Below, piece by piece: positions 26,193 through 33,016 of a DNA stretch of 33,016 bases. The stretch comes from Frankiales bacterium (lineage in GTDB: Bacteria; Actinomycetota; Actinomycetes; Mycobacteriales; SCTD01): positions 1-33,016 of the forward strand of contig JAOPVV010000204.1 of assembly GCA_025966005.1 (NCBI GenBank). Direction: 5' to 3'. A program made the position numbers and the translations under genes. Numbering within the stretch: position 1 is the stretch's first letter; the number at the start of each line of letters is the position of its first letter. The notes below the pieces were generated by a model. It searched no databases and was not told the origin of the DNA. It saw nothing but the letters and a program-made list of their open reading frames with translations.

Positions 26193-27571
26193 CTCGACCA
26201 CCGGCTGCGGACGAGGACGCCGCCGAGCACGGGCCAACCGCTCAGGGCCACGAGGTCCTCGACGGTGCGCAGCGAACTGCGCGACTGGCCGCTCGCAGCG
26301 ACGACGAGCACTGATGTCCGATCCGTGGCCCAGTCGCTGGCGAGCAGTGCGGCGGGGTCCGCGACGGCGAAGACCGGCACAGGCAGGGCGTCGGCGGAGG
26401 GCGGCGGGGCCGCTGCAGGCGGGGCGTACGGAGCCTCGTCCTGGACAGCCGAAGCGGCTGGCGCAGGCATGACGACCGGATGGGCCGCACCGCTCGCCAC
26501 CTTCGACCGTATCCGCACGACCGTCTTGCCGGGTGGGGCCTTTCTGGGGTGGGGCTCCGGCCGCTGAGACGTCTCCTGCTGGGACACGCCGAGCAAGTCC
26601 GCCGACCGCAGCGCCTCGAGCACGTGCGCGAGGTCCCCGGGGCGACGACCGCCCACCAGCAGGACCCGCTCGGAGCCGTGCTTGCGGGCTGCGAGGCAGA
26701 CACTCACAACCAGAGCTTGGCGACGCCGCCGCTCGCTGCCGCTCGCGCGCCGCCCCACGACGCCGAGCACCGGGGCCCGCAGCAGCCGGGCCAGCTGCAG
26801 TGGTCCCCCGACGCTCGGGCGGGCCAGCTCCCAGGCGGCCAGTCCGGATCCGGCGAGACCAAGGCCCAGCAGGCCGGCCAGGACCAAGTCGTGGGGCAAC
26901 GTGCTGGGGACCGCAGGTGCGCGCGACGAGCGGTCCAGGACGCTGACCCCGGCGCCACAGGTCCGTGACGCGGCGTCCAGCCGCTCGACCTCCAGGCGGG
27001 CGAGCTGGGCCGACAGGTCCTCGTCGAGAGCCCGCAGGGAGCTGGCCAGCGGGTTGTCGGCGGCCAGGGTCGCGAGGCGGGTCTCGACGGCGATGCGGTC
27101 CTCCTTGCGCCGGTCGATGGCGGCGTCCAGGGCCTGGAGAACGGCGCCGCGATCGCACGACAGCCCGGTCAGGTGCGCGACGAGGGTGTCTGCCAGGCCG
27201 TTGGCGACCAGCACGGCCGACCTCGGGTCGTGGTCAGTCACCTGGATGGTCGCCACCGTCGAGACGCCGAGGAGCTCGACCGTGACGTCCTGCGCTGCCA
27301 CCTTCTGCGCGTCTCGGTCGACGTCCACCGCGGCGAGCGAGCGCGCCACGATCGACGGGGTGGTCGCGAGGGCCCGCACCGTGGAGACCCGGGCCTCGGC
27401 CTCGACGTTGGACTTGTTGACGGTGTCCGAGGTCGTGATGCGGACCGACGCGGCGTAGTCGGTGGGCCGGCCTGCGCTCAGGCCCAGGACGATCAGCGCC
27501 GGTAGCAGCACGCACAGGACCACCGGCACGAGCCACGTCCTGAGTCGCAGCAGCGCCTCGCCGAACTCCAC
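26189..27571 (-). CDS. Wzz/chain-length-determinant-like membrane protein
   Basis: N-terminal TM (LVPVVLCVLLPALIVLGLSAG), coiled-coil region, second TM (LVLAGLLGLGLAGSGLAAWELARPSVG), then a cytoplasmic domain. GTG start with GAGGGAG upstream. Confidence 0.82.
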   Translation of the reverse strand: MEFGEALLRLRTWLVPVVLCVLLPALIVLGLSAGRPTDYAASVRITTSDTVNKSNVEAEARVSTVRALATTPSIVARSLAAVDVDRDAQKVAAQDVTVELLGVSTVATIQVTDHDPRSAVLVANGLADTLVAHLTGLSCDRGAVLQALDAAIDRRKEDRIAVETRLATLAADNPLASSLRALDEDLSAQLARLEVERLDAASRTCGAGVSVLDRSSRAPAVPSTLPHDLVLAGLLGLGLAGSGLAAWELARPSVGGPLQLARLLRAPVLGVVGRRASGSERRRRQALVVSVCLAARKHGSERVLLVGGRRPGDLAHVLEALRSADLLGVSQQETSQRPEPHPRKAPPGKTVVRIRSKVASGAAHPVVMPAPAASAVQDEAPYAPPAAAPPPSADALPVPVFAVADPAALLASDWATDRTSVLVVAASGQSRSSLRTVEDLVALSGWPVLGGVLVRSRWSR

Positions 27572-27678
27572 GTGGACTCCCTCTGGCCGGTGCCTGAACG
27601 CTAGGAAGCGCAGGTGAGGAGGGGATCAGGCTCCGGGGTGAGCGCCGCTACGCCGACCGGTGGAGGCGCCGGGTCCCG

Positions 27679-27693
27679 CCCGCGCCTTGCGGG
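27679..27693 (-). terminator. Possible hairpin downstream of the LuxR-type regulator
   Basis: Inverted repeat cccgc(27679-27683)-gcctt-gcggg(27689-27693), starting 10 nt beyond the stop at 27703; no U-tract. Confidence 0.3.
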
Positions 27694-27702
27694 TGAGGCG
27701 GA

Positions 27703-28434
27703 TCAGTGCACGGGTGTGACCGCGGCGGCCAGCCCTGCCCCTCTGCCCACCGCCACGGCCTCGAGCGAGGAGTGGACCGCCAGCTTCGCCAGTACGTTGC
27801 GCCGGTGTGTGCGCACCGTGTTGGTCGAGATCAGCAGCCGGGCCGCGATGGCGTTCTGGTCCAGCCCGTCCACCATGGCCGTCAGGACGTCCCGCTCGCG
27901 GACGGTCAGCGGTGCTAGGACGCCGAGCTGCTGCTCGGGCCTGGGCAACAGCAGCTCCAGGACCTCCCGCAGTGCCGTCGGGGGCAGCCACGCGCGCCCG
28001 AGCCGCACGGCGCGCGCGGCGTCCACAAGTTCGGTGGAGGAGCCGTCCTTGAGCACCCAGGCGAGCGCACCTGCCCGCAGGGCGAGCACGACGTCTTCGG
28101 CGCGGGCCCGCTCGGCCACCACCACGATGCCGACTCCGGCCAGGACGGCGAGCAGGTCCCGGACCAGGTCCGGCAGGACCGCACCCGCTAGCTGCTCGTC
28201 GAGCAGGAGCAGGTCGGGTCGGGTGGAGCGCATCAAGGCCATTACGGGGGCTGAGCGGTCGACGCACCCCACGACGTCGAGGTCGTCCTCGACGGACAGC
28301 AGCTGCACCAGCGCCTCGGCGAAGGCCCGCTGGCGGACGGCGACCAGGACCCGGCCCGCACGTGCCGGCACGCGATTGTCCGTGCCCGCGCCGAGCCCCG
28401 CGCCCGCGTCCTTCACCCGGTCCATACGCGCCAC
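27703..28434 (-). CDS. LuxR-type transcriptional regulator with atypical receiver domain
   Basis: HTH 'LTVRERDVLTAMVDGLDQNAIAARLLISTNTVRTHRRNVLAKLAVHSSLEAVAVG'; receiver has 'PDLLLLDEQ' but 'VLVAVRQRAF' in place of the acidic pair. Confidence 0.85.
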   Translation of the reverse strand: MARMDRVKDAGAGLGAGTDNRVPARAGRVLVAVRQRAFAEALVQLLSVEDDLDVVGCVDRSAPVMALMRSTRPDLLLLDEQLAGAVLPDLVRDLLAVLAGVGIVVVAERARAEDVVLALRAGALAWVLKDGSSTELVDAARAVRLGRAWLPPTALREVLELLLPRPEQQLGVLAPLTVRERDVLTAMVDGLDQNAIAARLLISTNTVRTHRRNVLAKLAVHSSLEAVAVGRGAGLAAAVTPVH

Positions 28435-28438
28435 CCGG

Positions 28439-29110
28439 TCAATCCTCGGCCTCGCGCGGTCCGGCGGTGGGGGGCATTCGGCCCGGCCCGGTGAAGCCGT
28501 GCAGGTGCGCGTAGGCGACAGCGCTCAACCGGGAGTGCACGCCGAGCTTGTTGTACAGGTTCTGCGTGTGCGTGCGCGCCGTCGCGTACGACATCTCGAG
28601 CATGTCGGCGATGACGGCCGTCGACCCGCCTGTCATGAGCGCCCCCAGGACGGCGCGCTCGCGCGGGGTCAGCTCCTCGAAGCGGTCCCGCTCCCCGGCG
28701 GTCGAGGGCGGCCGGTCGTACAGCAGGTGGGGGGGCACCAACATGGCTCCGTCCGCCACGGCGTCGACCGCGGCGATGACGACCGACAGGGCCTCGCCCT
28801 TCTGCACGAAGCCCCGCACGCCCAGAGCGACCCCCCGGCGGACCAGCTCCGACGTCGCGCACCCGGTGAGCACGAGCACGCGGGTCCGGGGCGACACCGC
28901 CATCACCGCCGCAGCGGCATCGAGGCCCTCTACCTCGCCGTCCGGGGCGAAGCGGAGGTCCATCACGCACACGTCCGGCGGCCGGTCAGTCACCTGCTCG
29001 ACGGCCTCGTGCGGACGGGACGCGACTCGCACGTCGTCCCCACGTCGTGCCAGCACGGCTCCCACCGCCTCTGCGAACAGGGTGTGGTCATCGCAGAGCA
29101 GCACCCTCAC
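28439..29110 (-). CDS. NarL/FixJ-family response regulator
   Basis: 'VRVLLCDDHTLFAEAVGAVLARRG', 'PDVCVMDLRF', 'GFVQKGE', LuxR HTH 'LTPRERAVLGALMTGGSTAVIADMLEMSYATARTHTQNLYNKLGVHSRLSAVAYA'; GTG start 29108-29110. Confidence 0.93.
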   Translation of the reverse strand: MRVLLCDDHTLFAEAVGAVLARRGDDVRVASRPHEAVEQVTDRPPDVCVMDLRFAPDGEVEGLDAAAAVMAVSPRTRVLVLTGCATSELVRRGVALGVRGFVQKGEALSVVIAAVDAVADGAMLVPPHLLYDRPPSTAGERDRFEELTPRERAVLGALMTGGSTAVIADMLEMSYATARTHTQNLYNKLGVHSRLSAVAYAHLHGFTGPGRMPPTAGPREAED

Positions 29111-29964
29111 AGGCCAACAGGTCCTGGTTCTTCCTGCGACGCGGACCTCGGGAGGACGAGTACCACGCGCAGGCCCCCCAGTTCGCCGTCGCTGCTCGCG
29201 AGGGTCCCGCCACACGCATGCACGACCGTCGTGGCGATGTACAGGCCCAGTCCCGGGCCCCTCGTCATGACTTGACCCTGCTCGGGCCCGCTGTCCTCGA
29301 CGGACACGACCGCCGACCCGTCCTCGACGTCCACGGACACCCGGACGGTCCCCCGACCCGCGGCGCGACAGGCGTTGTCCACAAGGTTCAGCAGGGCCCG
29401 GTGGAGCATCACCCGGTCGGCTGTGACGGTGGCCTCGCCGCGCACACGGACCTCGAGGTGGCATGCGGCCGTCGTGGCCGCCAGCTCGACGACGTTCGTC
29501 GCCAGCTCGCCCAGGTCGAGCGGCCGCGCCTCGGGGCTGCAGGACAGGAAGTGCTCGACGAAGTCTCGGAGCAACTGCGCCTCGCCCTGCAGCGCGGTCA
29601 AGCGCCGGCGGCTGACGGGTGTCATCCCCGGTTCCTGAGCGATGACCTCGGTCAGGACCAGGATCGCCGACACCGGTTGGCGCAGGTCGTGGCACAGTTC
29701 GCGGACGCCCAAGCGGTCGTTCTGGAACGCTGCCGCGCCTGCCCGCAACGTGACCCGGCGGTCGTCCTCGCGCCGGTCCACCCCGCTCCTGCCGTCGAGT
29801 TGACTCAACAGCGCGGCCGCGTCCGGGAAAGCGACGAAGCCCCTTGCGGACAGCCCGCTCACGACTCGCCCCGAGCGACCCTCCCGACCACCGGCAGGGT
29901 CGTGCTGGACCGGAACTCCCGTGATTCGTGAAGACGCCCGCTGAACGCGACTGGACACGTCCAT
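29107..29964 (-). CDS. Soluble sensor histidine kinase
   Basis: H-box 'ELCHDLRQPVSAILVLTEVI', N-box 'LHRALLNLVDNACRAAG', 'VSVEDSGPEQ', G2 'GPGLGLYIATTVVHACGG'. An in-frame GTG 6 nt downstream (29956-29958) has better spacing from AAGGGAG. Confidence 0.9.
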   Translation of the reverse strand: MDVSSRVQRASSRITGVPVQHDPAGGREGRSGRVVSGLSARGFVAFPDAAALLSQLDGRSGVDRREDDRRVTLRAGAAAFQNDRLGVRELCHDLRQPVSAILVLTEVIAQEPGMTPVSRRRLTALQGEAQLLRDFVEHFLSCSPEARPLDLGELATNVVELAATTAACHLEVRVRGEATVTADRVMLHRALLNLVDNACRAAGRGTVRVSVDVEDGSAVVSVEDSGPEQGQVMTRGPGLGLYIATTVVHACGGTLASSDGELGGLRVVLVLPRSASQEEPGPVGL

Positions 29965-30058
29965 CTCCCTTTCCACCGCCCGCATGCCAGGAACAGGTGA
30001 CCGGGACCGCCTCGACACCATCGCCCTGCAACAGAAGGCCCAACAGGGGCTGCAGATA

Positions 30059-30114
30059 CCCGTGACCGCAACGGGGCTGCCGTTGGTTCCGCCGTCGGCG
30101 GCTGCGACCACGGG
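30059..30114. promoter_or_regulatory. Potential three-way-junction RNA structure in the histidine-kinase leader
   Basis: Closing stem CCCGTG(30059-30064)/CACGGG(30109-30114) encloses hairpins AACGG(30070-30074)/CCGTT(30080-30084) and CCGCC(30089-30093)/GGCGG(30097-30101). Confidence 0.4.
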
Positions 30115-30457
30115 ACCGCGAATCGGCGGAACTGCTTGCCACGACGGCCCCATCTGCGGTGCCACTTCCCGAGCGGCCCGTCGTTGGGAGCCACGATGAT
30201 GGCGAACGCGCGCTTGTCGGCCATCACCGCCGGGGCGTCGATCCCTTGGCCCTAGGTTCGCCGCGCAGTGCGTCCTGCGGACTCCCACTGTCAACTTCTC
30301 GGATCCGAGGGCTGCCAGTAGCAGGAAGTCGGCGGGCATGCTGAGTGCCCGCGCGGCCCCCTCGCCGGCCGCCACTTGCCCCTTTCCCCGCGCGCAGGAA
30401 GGCAGCAGGTACGGGTCCGGCGGCGACTAGGCTTCCGTCCTCGCTAGCCTGCGGCGG

Positions 30458-31078
30458 GTGATCACCGTGGGACTGACCGGCGGCATCGGCTCGGGCAAGT
30501 CGGCGGTCAGCCGAATGCTCTCAGACCTCGGTGCGGTCGTCATCGACGCGGACCTCGTCGCGCGGGAGGTGGTGGAGCCGGGCACGCCGGCGCTGGCCGA
30601 GATCATTGCGACCTTCGGCCCGGAGGTGCTGCGTCCGGACGGGACAGTGGACCGGCCCGCGCTCGGCGCTCGCGTGTTCGCGAATGCTGACGACCTCGCC
30701 CGGCTGAACTCGATCGTGCACTGGCGTGTGGGGGAGCGGACGACCGCGCTGCTCGATGAGGCCGAGGCGGCCGGCGCCGAGGTGGTGGTGCACGACGTCG
30801 CGCTACTGGTCGAGAACGGCCTTGTCGGGATGTACGACGCCGTCGTGGTCGTGGCTGCCGAGCCTGAGACCCAGCTGGAGCGGCTGGTTCGCCTGCGCGG
30901 GATGTCGCCGCAGGAGGCACAGCAGCGGATCGCAGCCCAGGCGCCCCTCGCGGACAAGCTGGCGGTCGCCACGCACGTGATCCGCAATGATGGGCCGCGC
31001 GAGGCGCTAGCACCGCAGGTGGACCGGCTGTGGGTGGCGTTGATGGAGCTGGTCGCTCGCCGGGGCGCCAGGGGATGA
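30458..31078 (+). CDS. coaE: Dephospho-CoA kinase
   Basis: 'MITVGLTGGIGSGKSAVSRMLSDLGAVVIDADLVAREVVEPGTPALAEIIATFGPEVLRPDGTVDRPALG'; 206 aa; GTG start. Confidence 0.97.
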   Translation: MITVGLTGGIGSGKSAVSRMLSDLGAVVIDADLVAREVVEPGTPALAEIIATFGPEVLRPDGTVDRPALGARVFANADDLARLNSIVHWRVGERTTALLDEAEAAGAEVVVHDVALLVENGLVGMYDAVVVVAAEPETQLERLVRLRGMSPQEAQQRIAAQAPLADKLAVATHVIRNDGPREALAPQVDRLWVALMELVARRGARG

Positions 31079-31329
31079 CTCCGCCTCGTCGTGCTGGTGC
31101 CGCACAGTCGGTTCTCCTGCGGGGTCGGTGACGGTGCCGACGGCGAGCTCTGGGACATGCAGACGGTGGACCACCCGGTGGGCGGACGGTCGCAGTCCCG
31201 GGCCATGTCGGTGCCGAGCCCTCCGGTGCGGGAGCGAGGTGCGAGCACGCGGGCCGGGTATGGCCAGGAGTGAAGGTGTGGCCCGGCGTGTCAGACACCG
31301 CTCTGAGTTCACCGAGCACCTGGCGCGAG

Positions 31330-31605
31330 GCCATCGCGCCGTCGATCGGCAGCGTCGGGGACGCCTACGACGACGCGCTCATGGAGTCGCTCATCGGGCC
31401 CTACAAGACCGAGTGCATGCGCCCCGACCCTTCATCAAGAAACCGGTCAAGGGGATCAGCGACGTCGAGTTCGCGACGATGGCGTAGGTCGACTGGTGGC
31501 AACCGGCGCCTGCACTACAGCATCGGCCTCGTCCCACCCGTCGAGCACGAGAACACGCACTACTTTCAGATCGCTACGCCCCGACCGGCGGCGCAACTCA
31601 CATGA
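31330..31605 (+). pseudogene. IS3-family transposase (orfB integrase-core C-terminus) remnant
   Basis: 'APSIGSVGDAYDDALMESLIGPYKTECMRPD' in one frame, 'KGISDVEFATMA*VDWWQ' in another, then 'NRRLHYSIGLVPPVEHENTHYFQ' back in the first; broken by frameshifts and a stop. Confidence 0.88.
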
Positions 31606-31669
31606 AGGCGGCAGAAACCCGGGACGCTGCACTCTCCCGTGGCTTCAGGGCCTCCATCAATCCGGGGCG

Positions 31670-31885
31670 GTTCAGACAGCACGGGCAGCCACGGAGGCAA
31701 GGGCTCCCGTGTCCCGCCGGGCAGGTTCTGCGCCAGTCTCAACCAGACCCTCTCGCAGACCTCGGCGTCCGCCGGGTCGGCGCAGGCCGCCACCGCCCAC
31801 TGCCACACCTGCAGGGGTAGGCCTGCATCAGCGGATCCCAGGCGGAGGCGCCTCCCGCGCCGACCTTTCCGAGCTGCAACAGATC
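31670..31885 (-). pseudogene. ECF sigma-70 factor region 2 remnant, frameshifted
   Basis: 'DLLQLGKVGAGGASAWDPLMQAY' (31817-31885) continues after a frame change as 'PLQVWQWAVAACADPADAEVCERVWLRLAQNLPGGTREPLPPWLPVL' (31677-31820), matching the pattern AWD.LV.RY..LVW..A....L..ADAE.V.Q.VWLRL...L..LREP..LP.WL. Confidence 0.65.
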
Positions 31886-32119
31886 GCACGACGACGTCGG
31901 CACCGGCGGATCGGCGTGCTGCCGCGGAGCACCACCGGCTGTCGCCGCCGGACGACGGTCTCGGGTCGAGTCTGCGGTCCATGCGGCCTCCGAGCACGAT
32001 ACGACGACGACGCGCCGACGAGGGGCGGGGGCTGCACTGACGCCGGGCAGCGCAACGTCACCGGCCGCACCGGTCGGCCGTTCGGCGCAGCCGGCTGTGG
32101 CCCCCTGGTCCGGACGCGC

Positions 32120-32153
32120 GAGAGCCCCCACCGGCGGACCGGCGGGGGCTCTC
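32120..32153 (-). terminator. Intrinsic-terminator-like hairpin downstream of rpsA
   Basis: gagagcccccacc(32120-32132)-ggcggacc-ggcgggggctctc(32141-32153), 12 of 13 pairs; just beyond the rpsA stop at 32172. Confidence 0.75.
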
Positions 32154-32171
32154 GAGGTGGACCTGGTGGGA

Positions 32172-33016
32172 TTACTGCCCGCCGGACAGCTTCTCGCGCA
32201 GCGCCTGCAGGGCCTCGTCGCTGGCGAGCGTGCCACCGGAGGCCGCCGGAGCCGGGCGCGGGGCGGCGGGGGCGCCGTCCTCGGCGGGCTCCTCGGAGCC
32301 CTCCTCGCCGGCGACCGACGTGTACGAGGTCGGCAGGGCCGCCTCGGCGTCGGCGGCCTGCATGCGCTTGATCTGCTCCTGGTGGGCCTCGAAGCGCTTC
32401 TGCGCGTCGGCGTACTTCTTCTCCCAGAGGTCGCGGGCCTCCTCGTGGCCCGGCAGCCACTCACCCGTCGCGGGGTCGAAGCCCTCGGGGTAGATGTACT
32501 CGCCGGTCGCGTCGTAGGACGCCGCCATGCCGTACTGCGCGGGGTCGAACACGGCCTCGCCGCCGACACCGGTCTCGTTGGCCTGCTTCAGCGACAGGCT
32601 GATGCGGCGGCGCTCGAGGTCGATGTCGATGACCTTGACCAGCAGCTCGTCACCGACGTTGACGACCTGCTCCGGGATCTCGACGTGGCGCTCGGCCAGC
32701 TCGGAGATGTGGACCAGGCCCTCGATGCCCTCGTCGACGCGCACGAACGCACCGACCGGGACGAGCTTGGTGACCTTGCCCGGCACGACCTGGGCGATGG
32801 CGTGGGTCCGGGCGAACTGCTGCCACGGGTCCTCCTGCGTCGCCTTGAGCGACAGCGAGACACGCTCGCGGTCCATGTCGACGTCCAGGACCTCGACGGT
32901 GACCTCCTGGCCGACCTCGACGACCTCGGACGGGTGGTCGATGTGCTTCCAGGACAGCTCGGAGACGTGCACCAGACCGTCGACGCCGCCGAGGTCGACG
33001 AACGCACCGAAGTTGA
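32172..33016 (-). CDS. rpsA: 30S ribosomal protein S1 (N-terminus outside window)
   Basis: S1 repeats 'NFGAFVDLGGVDGLVHVSELSWKHIDHPSEVVEVGQEVTVEVLDVDMDRERVSLSLKATQEDPW', 'VGAFVRVDEGIEGLVHISELAERHVEIPEQVV'; frame open to window end. Confidence 0.97.
   Translation of the reverse strand, partial: NFGAFVDLGGVDGLVHVSELSWKHIDHPSEVVEVGQEVTVEVLDVDMDRERVSLSLKATQEDPWQQFARTHAIAQVVPGKVTKLVPVGAFVRVDEGIEGLVHISELAERHVEIPEQVVNVGDELLVKVIDIDLERRRISLSLKQANETGVGGEAVFDPAQYGMAASYDATGEYIYPEGFDPATGEWLPGHEEARDLWEKKYADAQKRFEAHQEQIKRMQAADAEAALPTSYTSVAGEEGSEEPAEDGAPAAPRPAPAASGGTLASDEALQALREKLSGGQ

Noticed and set aside
29859-30227. 122-aa minus-strand ORF upstream of and overlapping the histidine kinase
   Set aside because: No recognisable motif, overlaps the kinase start out of frame; better explained as leader sequence.
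32172-32972. rpsA start at 32972 (MHVSELSW...)
   Set aside because: The frame continues upstream as 'NFGAFVDLGGVDGLV', an S1 domain, to the window end; the internal GTG is not the start.
1-33016. tRNA, rRNA or prophage genes
   Set aside because: No cloverleaf, rRNA or phage structural/integrase signature was seen; the only mobile-element trace is the IS3 remnant.

Overview
High-GC actinobacterial chromosomal window. A large exopolysaccharide (EPS) locus, about 8.3-30.0 kb, lies between housekeeping genes: uvrB (-) on one side, coaE (+) and rpsA (-, truncated by the window end) on the other. The core is an almost fully overlapping 13-gene minus-strand run (27571 down to 12598). Its order is: Wzz-like chain-length protein, DegT-type aminotransferase, FlaA1/CapD-type 4,6-dehydratase, HprK-like P-loop kinase, divergent RtcB-like protein, Wzy/O-antigen-ligase-like protein, NAD-dependent epimerase, GT4 glycosyltransferase, Wzx-like flippase, methyltransferase-like protein, APH-fold kinase, TIM-barrel-like lipoprotein, and a small initiating sugar transferase. 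It is preceded by a soluble histidine kinase, a NarL-type regulator and a LuxR-type pseudo-receiver regulator. It is followed by secreted/lipoprotein genes (parallel beta-helix, CBM-like lipoprotein, DUF1996). The most unusual element is the translationally coupled HprK-like/RtcB-like pair. The RtcB homologue keeps the guanylylated-His motif and most metal ligands, but it has lost one metal-binding Asp and two RNA-phosphate-binding Arg positions, which suggests repurposing inside polysaccharide synthesis. Other points of interest: a decayed island between coaE and rpsA holding an IS3 transposase remnant and a frameshifted ECF sigma-factor remnant; a frameshifted secreted-protein fragment at 3.4-3.7 kb; a tandem-duplicated lipoprotein next to a class F sortase; and two inverted-repeat-rich leader regions. 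All calls come from reading translations and motifs by eye; no database search was run.
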